A stretch of 64,000 nt of DNA from an uncultured Roseburia sp. GTDB lineage: Bacteria; Bacillota; Clostridia; Lachnospirales; Lachnospiraceae. The position numbers and the translations under genes are program-made. The stretch covers positions 1 to 64,000 of the forward strand of contig CAMUGE010000008.1 in NCBI GenBank assembly GCA_947088345.1, written 5' to 3'. This document shows positions 9,244 through 17,928 of this stretch, in pieces. The notes under the pieces are model-generated. The model was not told where the DNA came from. It did no database searches and saw nothing but the letters and a program-made list of their open reading frames with translations. Position 1 is the first letter of the stretch. Each line of letters starts with the position of its first letter.

Positions 9244-10047
9244 ATGAAACATACAAAAACGAATGGAATGAAAAAAAGGTGGATATCGGCAATGCTGACG
9301 GCAGCTTTGTTTGTCGCGCTGTTCGCGGGAAGCGCGGAGAATATCGCGGCGGCGGCAAAGGCTCCGTCGTTTCTCAGTAAAAAATTTGTTGTATTTGAGG
9401 GCAGGGAGGAAAAAGATGATATCATAACAGTTGATATGGCGTATCTTGGAATTAAAAACCGCTCTGTCAATGCAGAAGAGATAGATGATGTAAAAAATTC
9501 GAACGAGGATGTGTGCGCATGCGGCTCTTTGTTTTATTTATTGGAAACGACAGACGACGGCTTATACTGTGTTGCCTATAAAGCCGGCACAAATAAAGTG
9601 ACTTATAAGTTAAAGCAGGGCGGGAAAACGTATACGTTAAAGACGACCGTAAAGGTAAAAAAGGCATCGAAAAAGAATCTTCCGTTTTCTTATGTCAAAG
9701 TAGACGGAGAAAACTTTTACAAAAAAGGTTCTTACAATTCCTGTGAATTAGTTAATGATGATCATACAGCAAAAATTGAATATAAGTTGAATAAGGGCTG
9801 GAAGCTGAAAAGCATGTATACACATACGCATTATGAAGAACTGGAAAAAGATAAGGATGCAGAAGAAGAGGGGAGTACGGATATTATCGACGTTGGGAAA
9901 AAGACTTCCGATAAAAAAATTAAGAACGGTCAGAAAGTTAAACTCAGGACGAATTTAAGGCACTGGAATACGGAAGTATTTATTGATGTCGTTAATAAAA
10001 GCGGAGAAGTATGTCATTATGTTATTTCTTTTTCCGAGGATGATTAA
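9244..10047 (+). CDS. Exported protein of unknown function
   Basis: About 267 residues. The start at 9244 is preferred over 9232 because GGAGG (9234-9238) sits 5 bases before it. A signal peptide (residues 1-36, ending near AAAAKAPS) precedes a beta-rich, Lys-rich domain that includes AGTNKVTYKLKQGG and YTLKTTVKVKK, resembling the end of a Big2-type Ig fold. The remainder is not recognised. It sits in the secreted-protein gene cluster and may be co-transcribed with its neighbours. Confidence 0.6.
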   Translation: MKHTKTNGMKKRWISAMLTAALFVALFAGSAENIAAAAKAPSFLSKKFVVFEGREEKDDIITVDMAYLGIKNRSVNAEEIDDVKNSNEDVCACGSLFYLLETTDDGLYCVAYKAGTNKVTYKLKQGGKTYTLKTTVKVKKASKKNLPFSYVKVDGENFYKKGSYNSCELVNDDHTAKIEYKLNKGWKLKSMYTHTHYEELEKDKDAEEEGSTDIIDVGKKTSDKKIKNGQKVKLRTNLRHWNTEVFIDVVNKSGEVCHYVISFSEDD

Positions 10048-10070
10048 TTTAGGCTGAGATGGGGGCATCT

Positions 10071-11078
10071 ATGAAAAAAAGAATCTTATCCGTTATTATG
10101 GCATGGACTGTGTTTCTGTCCTGCCTGTTCGCCGCTCCGGCTGCCGCCCGTGCGGCGGGGTGGCTTGACTGTGTGCAGGAAATAACGCTGGGCTCGGCAG
10201 TGTCCGGTTCGATAAAGTCGGGCGATTATTATGCGGGCAGCACATACTGGCATGTCTATCATTTTTCGATGCCAGGCAACGGACTCTTAAATCTGTATCT
10301 GGAATCGGAAACAAGATATTATAATTATATGTTTCTCGAAATTTATGCCGTTTCAGATCCGGAGTATCCTGTCTGGGAGGACAATATAGACTGCGGTTAC
10401 AGTTCGGCGCGTGACATCTATTCTGACTGGAAGCAGATCGCGTTGAATCAGGGAGAGTATTATTTTGCGTTGAGAAAGAGCGACAGAATTAATACACCTT
10501 ATTACCTGACACTCAGCTATCAGGAACCGAAGATAAACATTGCGTCCGTTACACTGAATCAGAGCAGCCTGAAACTGCAGCCGGGGGAACAGCGCGCCCT
10601 TTCGGCGTCAATCCAACCGCAGAACGCAACAGACCAGACCTTGATCTGGAGGTCGAGCAATCCGTCCGTCGCCGCAGTGCAAAACGGCGTTGTAACAGCG
10701 GTTTCCACCGGCTATGCCTCCGTCACTGCATCTTCTGCAGACGGGGAAACATCCGCCGTCTGTCAGGTAACGGTGACACAGCCTGCGGCGGTGGTGGAAG
10801 TACAGGAAGCCAGATCTTCGATAAAAAAGCTGACTGCAGGAAAGAAAAAAGTGAAAGTATATTTCTCCCCGATCAAAATCAGCGGCATCCGGTATCAGGT
10901 TTCGTATATAACAGGCAGCGGGAAATGGAGGACAAAAAGCTGCAAAGGGACAACGCTGACAATCAAAAAACTGGCGTCAAAAAAGAAATATTCTTTCCGC
11001 GTGCGCGGGTATAAAAAGGTGAACGGGGCGACGCGTTACAGCAGATGGTCGCCGGTTAAAACCGTAAAAATCAAATAG
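10071..11078 (+). CDS. Exported Big2 / fibronectin III-like protein
   Basis: About 335 residues from ATG 10071 (10059 is an in-frame alternative; GGGGG at 10061-10065 better serves 10071). A signal peptide ends near ARAAGW. Residues about 32-150 look like a PPC-type beta sandwich (YYFALRKSD, YYLTLSYQE). A Big2 domain follows (about 155-240: LNQSSLKLQPGE, LIWRSSNPSVAAV, STGYASVTA). A fibronectin III-like C-terminal module (IKKLTAGKKK ... YSFRVRGYKKV ... YSRWSPVKTV) is closely related to the one closing the protein at 17-2227. Likely cell-surface; ligand unknown. Confidence 0.7.
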   Translation: MKKRILSVIMAWTVFLSCLFAAPAAARAAGWLDCVQEITLGSAVSGSIKSGDYYAGSTYWHVYHFSMPGNGLLNLYLESETRYYNYMFLEIYAVSDPEYPVWEDNIDCGYSSARDIYSDWKQIALNQGEYYFALRKSDRINTPYYLTLSYQEPKINIASVTLNQSSLKLQPGEQRALSASIQPQNATDQTLIWRSSNPSVAAVQNGVVTAVSTGYASVTASSADGETSAVCQVTVTQPAAVVEVQEARSSIKKLTAGKKKVKVYFSPIKISGIRYQVSYITGSGKWRTKSCKGTTLTIKKLASKKKYSFRVRGYKKVNGATRYSRWSPVKTVKIK

Positions 11079-11110
11079 AAAACAAAGAAAGAGGAATCAT
11101 GGAGGTTACT

Positions 11111-11914
11111 ATGAAGACAGGAAAAAAAATATTTTTGTTAACTGCACTGACACTGCTGTTTCTTATGGGGATGAGCACCGGGGTTTTCGCAAAAGACGTA
11201 ACACTCAAAGCCGGGAAATGGGTCACAGGAACAACGTGCGAGAAAGAGGACGATAACACATATTATAAAATCAGTATCCCCAAAACGGGGTATATCAGAG
11301 TGGATTATCAGCTGGGCGCTGAAAGTCTGGCAGACGGCGAAATCTACCTGTATGACAGTAAGAAAAAAATGCTTTCCGTCAGTGAGACGGAGGATGGGCC
11401 TGTCTGTTTTGCACTGCGCAAAGGAACCTATTATATACAGTCCAGGGACACCGGGGAGTGGGATGAGGAGTCGGAAGACAACAGATTTCTCGGAGAAACA
11501 TACAGGCTTCGTTATAAATTCACTTCCTATAAGGAACAGGGAAAGAAAGTGACGAAACTGTCAAAAGCTCCGCTGTTAAAGAAAAACAGGACAGTAAAAG
11601 GGCTGATTTTTCCGGGCGAGGCAAAAGAAGACAGCAGTACATGCGCCGCTTTGTATAAAATAAAAGTGCCTCAGACATCGAAAGTAACGTTCAATATGAC
11701 ACTGGGATGTACAAATAATGCAGGGTCTGACATAGTGATCACTTTGCTGGACGCCAAAGGAAGGAGGCTGTATAACGGCAGATACGACAAGAAAAAATAT
11801 ACTTCATATGAGACAGGAAAGGAAACCGTGAAACTTTCGGCGGGCACCTATTATATCCGCGTAGACCAGTTTTTTGTGGAGAGCAGCGGGTATTACAGTA
11901 TTTCCTGGAAATAA
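11111..11914 (+). CDS. Exported protein with PPC-like beta-sandwich domains
   Basis: About 267 residues from ATG 11111 (GGAGGT at 11101-11106; 11099 is an in-frame alternative). A signal peptide ends near GVFAKDV. Two similar halves follow, each with a pattern of pre-peptidase C-terminal domains: TYYKISIPKTGYIRVDY ... LRKGTYYIQSRD, then ALYKIKVPQTSKVTFNM ... LSAGTYYIRVDQ. PPC domains are usually secretion or targeting modules; here they appear without a peptidase. The gene ends next to an IS110 remnant. Confidence 0.6.
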   Translation: MKTGKKIFLLTALTLLFLMGMSTGVFAKDVTLKAGKWVTGTTCEKEDDNTYYKISIPKTGYIRVDYQLGAESLADGEIYLYDSKKKMLSVSETEDGPVCFALRKGTYYIQSRDTGEWDEESEDNRFLGETYRLRYKFTSYKEQGKKVTKLSKAPLLKKNRTVKGLIFPGEAKEDSSTCAALYKIKVPQTSKVTFNMTLGCTNNAGSDIVITLLDAKGRRLYNGRYDKKKYTSYETGKETVKLSAGTYYIRVDQFFVESSGYYSISWK

Positions 11915-11928
11915 AGGGGGGAATTTCT

Positions 11929-12234
11929 CTTTCATTTGTTTTCCTGTTTTTGATGGCGTTGATATATTTGGGATGCGTAAGGCAGACATCCATGTTGTCT
12001 TCGAGATAATTCAAAACAGGAATCTAATACTTTCCAGTGGCTTTCATACAAACGTGATAACAATTATTCTCGGTGAGCCAGTTGTGAAATCTTTGGATAT
12101 CCGAGTTGATGGTTGAAAAAGATTTTTGCTTATATTGGGATATCCCATCATTGGCGGTAATTACGATGGTTGCATCAATAACAATTTTTGTGGACGTCAG
12201 TCCCACAGCAGATGAAGTAGTTTAACTTCGTCAT
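11929..12234 (-). pseudogene. Decayed N-terminal part of an IS110-family transposase
   Basis: This explains most of the 420-bp gap 11915-12335. Read on the minus strand from ATG 12234: MTKLNYFICCGTDVHKN, the start typical of IS110 (DEDD) transposases. A frameshift near the A-run at about 12183-12192 leads into IDATIVITANDG and FHNWLTENNCYHVCM. An in-frame amber codon at 12024-12026 replaces the usual Trp of GKYW. The frame then continues through LEDNMDVCLTHPKYINAIK. The catalytic Glu of the (M/C)E(A/S)TGKY motif is Lys here, and the KTDKxD Asp residues are changed. It stops resembling the family near 11930, beside the preceding gene's end. The + strand holds no gene here. Confidence 0.75.
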
Positions 12235-12365
12235 AAGTATCGCCACCTTAAAAAAGGAATAGCAACAGTGACTGAATAAACATGGTCTGTTACCAGTGAT
12301 AAGAGTCCGGGTTTAAAGTCCCACTTGTTTGTGCCTTGAACGAAGCGAAAGGAGTGATAAAAACA

Positions 12366-15300
12366 ATGAAAAATTCTAAAAAGCATGTAGCATTATTTTT
12401 AAGTGTTGTAGTGTTGTTTACAACAATTCTTTCAACAGTTCAGCCGGAACAGCTGAAAGCTGCCTCAAACATATTGAGCGCTGACACTATTGTAATGACT
12501 GCAAGGGCTAAAGTAGGTTCCCATGATTCAAATCTGGCAGGAATGTGTCTCAGATTTTGTCTGAATTTGTATCAGAGTTTAAATTCCAATGCTAAATATG
12601 GAGGGAAAGCGTGCTGTGCATTTACATATAGCAAACATGCCGTTATTTCCACGTCGAGGGAAAATATCCCTCTGGGTGCTCTTGTGTTTTTTAGTGGAAC
12701 AAACGGCCGATGCAGTGGTTGCGGTTACTCGCCGGGGCATGTCGGAATTTATGTCGGAGATGGTGTGGTAAGTATTCAGGGAAAGAGTAATGGGGGTATT
12801 ATTTCAAATAAACCAATTTCTACGTGGGAGAGATGGGGTTATCCATATATTGGCTGGGGATATCTGGATGGAGTAGAAGTTGTGCAGGGGGGAGGGGGAA
12901 GTTTGTCGACAACACCCTCCATCACAGTCGGCGGCGCCGTTTACCCAACCGGCAGCTTAAATCCTGGCCAGGTGTTCGGGATTCACGGAACCGTATACTC
13001 GACAAACAGACTTTCCGATGTGACGGCTAGTATTTTAAATGCGTCAAATACCGTCGTACAGCAAAAGAGCGTAAATCCGAACGCTACGGTATACAGTCTG
13101 CGGGGGCCGATCAATAACGCTATGGAATTTAACAAACTTTCCTTTGGAAGTTATCGATTTCAGATCACAGCCACAGATGTGACAGGATACACGCAGACCG
13201 TGATAAACTCTTCATTTTCGGTTGGTACGATATCGGAACCGGCAATCCTGGCATCCGATACGGCGGGCGGTGTTGAAATCAGAATGTCAACCACGGAGGG
13301 GATGATTTATTATACACTGGACGGTTCGGATCCGGGCGTTTCGGGCATCATCTATCAAAACCCGATTTGGCTTGATCACAGCGCCACCATAAAGGCAGTG
13401 GCAAAAAGCGGAAATCTTAGCAGCGGCGTCAATACGCAATCTGTTCAGGTACATAAACTTGCCGCGCCGACCATCACGGCTGTCATAGAGGAAAACGCAT
13501 TTAAAGTGACGATCGAAGCGGAAGCGGGTTCCACAATTTATTACACGACGGACGGTTCTAAGCCAAACCGTAACAGCGCCGTGTATACAGCGCCGCTGCA
13601 GTTGAAATCGACAAAGACCATAAAAGCCATGGCCGTAAAGCGGGGATTTGCAGACAGCGATACAAGTGAACAGGCAGTAACCGCGGAACTTCCAAAAACG
13701 CCGTCGGTCACGGTCAACGGCGCTGATAAAATCGCCGCGGGCGACGCGGTAAAAATTGCATGGGGCAGTCAGGAACAGGCGCATACATACCTGGTAAAAT
13801 TATATCAGGATCAGAAAATTGCAGAAGAAAAGACAGTGCAGTCGAACAGCTGCGCATTTATTCTTCCGGAAGCCGGCGAATATGAGATTACGGTAGCCGC
13901 AAAAAATTTTCTCGGCAGCAGCGCGGAAAGCTATCCGCCGGTAAAAGTGACGGCGATGCCGCCATGCACTGTAACATTTGCGGATTTCGACGGAAAGGCA
14001 ATTTCCGCGCAACAGGTAAAATACGGTTATACGGCCGAGCTGCCCGAGAATCCGTCAAGGCGCGGATACGAATTTAAAAAGTGGGACAACAACGCCATAT
14101 ATAAAGCCGTAGTCGAAGATCTTCTTGTAAAGGCGGAATATACCAAAAAGAGTTATATTGTCAAATTTCTCGATGCAGACGGCAGTGTCTATGCGCCGCA
14201 GCAGGAAGTGTATTATCAGGACAGTGTAATACTGCCGAAAGAACCGACTATTGACAAGACGGGCTACGCTTTCATGGGATGGCGCTGTACCAGCAGGGAT
14301 GAGGAGAGCGCGCTCGACTATGAACATGTGGACGCGGACATGACGCTGCAGGCAGTATTCGACTGGGGCAGTCAGGATCTTCCGGTCGTGATTGGAGAAA
14401 ACGTAAATGCGCAGCAGAAAGACGGAAATTCCTATTATGTGACGGCGGAATTTACCAACTGGCCAAAGGAAAAGACCTATTGCAAAGCGTTGGTTTCTTT
14501 AAAAACGGCAAACGGAAAAATGGTAAAAACGGTAACGCAGGATCTCACGCTAAATGCAGGCGAAACAGCAAAAAAGGAGTTTGAACTGGTCTGCGACAAA
14601 GTGGCGACGCAGGTGGAAATCAATGTAGTCGGATTAAACAGCCAAAAAACGGCGGGGGCTTATGCAAAAGCAGTGACAAGGGCGACCACAAGCTGCAGCA
14701 ATACGGCCTGGAGCAGCTGGAGCGAGACACAGCCGCCGGCCGGCGCGCTGACGGAAACAAAGACGATGTACCGTTACCGCGACAAAATGTATACGCAGAG
14801 CGCCTCGCCGACGCTGGAGGGATGGTCCTGGAAAGGGCAGACCACAAGCTTTGGCGACTGGAGCGGGACTTATGCGTCAACCACGCATCCGGGAACCGGG
14901 GCGCACGTCAGGATCGTTGATACAAAAACCGAATACAATTATTACCACTATTGCTGTAATTCTTACGGTGGAAAAACCAATAATGTCGACTCGATCGCAT
15001 ATGGTTCCGGAAAGCATTATTATCATACGTTGACGACAGCTTCCCCGCTTCCGGTACTCAGAATGGCCGATCAGGGAGGCAGACAGGCATACGGAGGGCA
15101 GGGGAAGTGTACTGGGTGTCCCAAAAATTTTTACGCATGGTTTCTGGCAGGCCAGACGACTACTTACTATTATCAGACAAGGTCTGTTACGACTATATTT
15201 GACTTTGTGCGCTGGGGCGGCTGGAGCGCTTACAGCGAGAATCCCGCTGTCGCGTCGGATGACAGGCAGATAGAGTCCGCGGTATTTTACCGTTATCAGA

Positions 15301-17594
15301 TACCGATGGAAACGCCGGGGGATCAGGAAGAAACAGGCGGTACAGCCTATACAAAGAAAGGGAGCCTTTCGGAGACGGCGCTTGATCTGTCCGGAAAAAG
15401 AGCGAATATCCTTGTGTACAGGAGCACAAATGAAGATCCGACGGAAAATCAGCTGGAATATGTGGGACAGACCGAGATCGGGGAAAATAATTCCTATTCG
15501 TTTACCTTTATTCCAAAAGAGGATCCAAACGATGCAAAAAGCAATTTTATTGTGGCGCTTGCGATCGAAGGGCAGACGAACCTTTACAATATTGACGTAA
15601 TCTATGCGGATCAGATGCGTTACACAGTGACATTTTACGACAAAAACGGCAAAGAGATCAGCAGTGTGCGCGTAAAGGCAGGAGAGAGCGCAAACGCGCC
15701 GGCAGCGCCGCAGGAGGAAGGATTTTGTTTTCTTGGCTGGGATAAGGACATCACAAATATTATGTCCGACAGAGCAGTTACCGCCCGCTATAAAGAAAAT
15801 GAATATACCATAGTTTATGCCGACTTCGAAAACGATACGATTGACATGCTGCAGCTGGCGCACGGCAGCGCGCTCCCGACGCCTGCCGTAAAAGAATCGG
15901 AGGGAAAACGTTTTCTCGGCTGGGATAAAATTCTCGACGGGACAAAGACGGCGGAGACAAATATGGTTTTAACGGCCCGCTATGAGAAAAAGCAGTGTAC
16001 GGTCACATTTGTAGACAGCGAAAATCAGGTTGTCAGCAAACAGATTGTTCCGTACGGCAGATCGGCCGTTCTGCCGCCTGCCGTAACGGAGGAAAATAAG
16101 ACGTTTCTCGGCTGGAGCACCGATCACAGCTGGTGGAACGTCACCGGCGACATCACGGTGACGCCGGTGATGGCGTACGAAAAAACTGCAGACACGCCGA
16201 CGTATCGTATTGACGAAGTATATATGGGAGGAATCCTTTCCATTTCCGCGCCAAAAGGACAGCAGGTCTGGTATATGCTTGAGACAGAGGATATCATTTT
16301 GGAGGAAGAGCCGGAAAATACAGAATCCTTTAGCGGGGAGGGACAATGGGAGTTATATACGGAAGAGATTTTGCTTGACTGCGATACGGTAATTCGTTTT
16401 TATGCGGCCGGAGAAAACATGAACAACGGAAATATGATCGAAATTCCTTACAAAGTCTCTGCCAATGCCGGTCCATATATGCAGACGGCAAAAATTGCGC
16501 TTTCCGATATGCAGGCAGAAAAAGGCGATGCGGTAAAAATTCCGATTGTACTGCAGGAAAATCCGGGGATACGGAGTATGAGATTCAGACTTTCTTACGA
16601 TACGTCCGCCTTTTCATCTGTGGAATTTCAGAAAGGCGATCTTATCACGGCGGACGGCCTTGTATGTAATATCGGAAAGGACACGGGAATCATTGAAATT
16701 CAATGCAGTCAGCCGCAGACAATGACGGCGGAAGGAACGCTGGGTATACTGTGCCTTAGTGCAGGAAGCGATGCGGCGGACGGAATCTATCCGCTGGGAT
16801 TCCAGTATACGCAGGAGGAAACCTATGACAATAACTGGATGGATTTGAGGCTTGATTTCTCCGGCTGCAGTATTACGGTAGGAAATGCAAAAGCAGACAA
16901 ACCGTCTGAGGAGGATAAAAAACCGGACGATACGGCCAAACCCGATCAGCCGAACGGCAAACCGGGGCAGACAGTTCCAGGGAAAGGGGAAACGATCAAG
17001 TCCGGGAAAACCAGCTATAAAGTTACAAAAGCGAAAGCCGAGGTATCGTTTGCAAAAGCGTCCGGTTTATCCGGAGCTGTGACAGTAATGCCGTCCGTAA
17101 CGATCAGCGGCATTACATACAAGATAACCGGGATTGAGCCGAACGCATTTTCCGGTAATGAAAAAATAACGAAAGTGACGATCGGAAGCAACGTGAAAAA
17201 GATTGGAAAAAATGCGTTTAAGGGCTGTTCAAAATTAAAGACAGTTTCGATCGGAAAGAACGTAACTTTAATTGGAGAGAACGCTTTCTTAAACTGTAAA
17301 GAGCTGCGTAATGTGACAATTCCGAATCAGGTGAAAACAATAGAAAAGAGCGCTTTTTCCGGCTGTAAAAAGCTAAAAACAGCGACAATCGGAACCGGTT
17401 TAAAGACGGTTGGAAAGAATGCGTTCCGAAATTGTAAGAAGTTAAAAACGATCACCATAAAATCAAAAAAACTGAAAACAATCGGAAAGAACGCATTCTA
17501 TGGCGTTAATGCCGATATCAGGGTGCCGGCGTCTAAATGGAAAGAGTATAAAAAGCTGGCAGGCGGTAAGAAAGGTTATGTAAAAAAGATTTAG
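12366..17594 (+). CDS. Large mosaic secreted protein (NlpC-like, InlB repeats, cohesin-like, LRR)
   Basis: 1742 residues from ATG 12366 (AGGAG at 12350-12354; an in-frame TTG at 12336 is less likely). A signal peptide ends near LKAASN. An NlpC/P60-like domain follows (residues about 40-170; Cys in AGMCLRFC, His in GHVGIYVGDG). Then come a beta-sandwich, two chitobiase-C-like units (IYYTLDGSDP, IYYTTDGSKP), several InlB/Listeria-Bacteroides repeats (for example VTFADFDGK ... GYEFKKWD) in two blocks, and a Trp/Tyr-rich region with WSSWSE and WSAYSE. A cohesin-like domain (about 1375-1500; IALSDMQAEKGDAVKIPI) precedes a Pro-rich linker and BspA-type LRRs with a basic end. Likely a surface adhesin or wall-associated scaffold; binding partners unknown. 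Confidence 0.8.
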   Translation: MKNSKKHVALFLSVVVLFTTILSTVQPEQLKAASNILSADTIVMTARAKVGSHDSNLAGMCLRFCLNLYQSLNSNAKYGGKACCAFTYSKHAVISTSRENIPLGALVFFSGTNGRCSGCGYSPGHVGIYVGDGVVSIQGKSNGGIISNKPISTWERWGYPYIGWGYLDGVEVVQGGGGSLSTTPSITVGGAVYPTGSLNPGQVFGIHGTVYSTNRLSDVTASILNASNTVVQQKSVNPNATVYSLRGPINNAMEFNKLSFGSYRFQITATDVTGYTQTVINSSFSVGTISEPAILASDTAGGVEIRMSTTEGMIYYTLDGSDPGVSGIIYQNPIWLDHSATIKAVAKSGNLSSGVNTQSVQVHKLAAPTITAVIEENAFKVTIEAEAGSTIYYTTDGSKPNRNSAVYTAPLQLKSTKTIKAMAVKRGFADSDTSEQAVTAELPKTPSVTVNGADKIAAGDAVKIAWGSQEQAHTYLVKLYQDQKIAEEKTVQSNSCAFILPEAGEYEITVAAKNFLGSSAESYPPVKVTAMPPCTVTFADFDGKAISAQQVKYGYTAELPENPSRRGYEFKKWDNNAIYKAVVEDLLVKAEYTKKSYIVKFLDADGSVYAPQQEVYYQDSVILPKEPTIDKTGYAFMGWRCTSRDEESALDYEHVDADMTLQAVFDWGSQDLPVVIGENVNAQQKDGNSYYVTAEFTNWPKEKTYCKALVSLKTANGKMVKTVTQDLTLNAGETAKKEFELVCDKVATQVEINVVGLNSQKTAGAYAKAVTRATTSCSNTAWSSWSETQPPAGALTETKTMYRYRDKMYTQSASPTLEGWSWKGQTTSFGDWSGTYASTTHPGTGAHVRIVDTKTEYNYYHYCCNSYGGKTNNVDSIAYGSGKHYYHTLTTASPLPVLRMADQGGRQAYGGQGKCTGCPKNFYAWFLAGQTTTYYYQTRSVTTIFDFVRWGGWSAYSENPAVASDDRQIESAVFYRYQIPMETPGDQEETGGTAYTKKGSLSETALDLSGKRANILVYRSTNEDPTENQLEYVGQTEIGENNSYSFTFIPKEDPNDAKSNFIVALAIEGQTNLYNIDVIYADQMRYTVTFYDKNGKEISSVRVKAGESANAPAAPQEEGFCFLGWDKDITNIMSDRAVTARYKENEYTIVYADFENDTIDMLQLAHGSALPTPAVKESEGKRFLGWDKILDGTKTAETNMVLTARYEKKQCTVTFVDSENQVVSKQIVPYGRSAVLPPAVTEENKTFLGWSTDHSWWNVTGDITVTPVMAYEKTADTPTYRIDEVYMGGILSISAPKGQQVWYMLETEDIILEEEPENTESFSGEGQWELYTEEILLDCDTVIRFYAAGENMNNGNMIEIPYKVSANAGPYMQTAKIALSDMQAEKGDAVKIPIVLQENPGIRSMRFRLSYDTSAFSSVEFQKGDLITADGLVCNIGKDTGIIEIQCSQPQTMTAEGTLGILCLSAGSDAADGIYPLGFQYTQEETYDNNWMDLRLDFSGCSITVGNAKADKPSEEDKKPDDTAKPDQPNGKPGQTVPGKGETIKSGKTSYKVTKAKAEVSFAKASGLSGAVTVMPSVTISGITYKITGIEPNAFSGNEKITKVTIGSNVKKIGKNAFKGCSKLKTVSIGKNVTLIGENAFLNCKELRNVTIPNQVKTIEKSAFSGCKKLKTATIGTGLKTVGKNAFRNCKKLKTITIKSKKLKTIGKNAFYGVNADIRVPASKWKEYKKLAGGKKGYVKKI

Positions 17595-17625
17595 CGGATA
17601 GAATTTTGTAACGGAAAGTCAGTGC

Positions 17626-17680
17626 AAAAGCCCGTTGTTTGATTTGGACAGGTTTCTTCCGAAAATGACGGGCTTTTTGT
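17626..17680 (+). terminator. Intrinsic terminator after the mosaic-protein gene
   Basis: AAAAGCCCGTTGTTT (17626-17640) pairs with AAATGACGGGCTTTT (17663-17677), allowing two G-T pairs, around a 22-base loop. The 3' arm runs into a T-rich stretch. It lies about 30 bases past the stop codon. Confidence 0.7.
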
Positions 17681-17736
17681 TATGTTTATTTTGGATAGAC
17701 GATAAATATGTATTGTAAATGAATGAGAGACATGAT

Positions 17737-17892
17737 ATGTACACAGATGATTTAAAAGAATATCCTGGTAGTAATCAATATTGGCTCTATACATCTATGC
17801 AGGAAAATAATCAAAAAGCAGCTCAGCTATTAGAATCGAAGAATCGTGTGATGAACGAGACTGTAAAAAATCTTGGCTCTTTGTCAAGTTAG
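17737..17892 (+). CDS. Short ORF truncated by the insertion sequence
   Basis: A 51-codon frame starting MYTDDLKEYPGSNQYW whose last codons (GSLSS-stop) come from the left terminal repeat of the ISL3 element. The native part is hydrophilic and helix-prone. No clear ribosome site or family is visible. It may be the 5' end of a gene cut by the insertion; the sequence just right of the element (19507 onward) has no convincing continuation. Confidence 0.3.
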   Translation: MYTDDLKEYPGSNQYWLYTSMQENNQKAAQLLESKNRVMNETVKNLGSLSS

Positions 17893-17898
17893 TCGAAT
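17875..17898 (+). repeat. Left terminal inverted repeat of the ISL3 element
   Basis: Matches the reverse complement of 19483-19506 at 23 of 24 positions. Confidence 0.9.
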
Positions 17899-17928
17899 TA
17901 TCCGTCTTTCTATGTCATAATAAAATGG

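Noticed and set aside
14877..15863. Minus-strand open frame of 328 codons inside the mosaic-protein gene
   Set aside because: Opposite a clearly coding frame with recognisable domains; the sequence has no family features.
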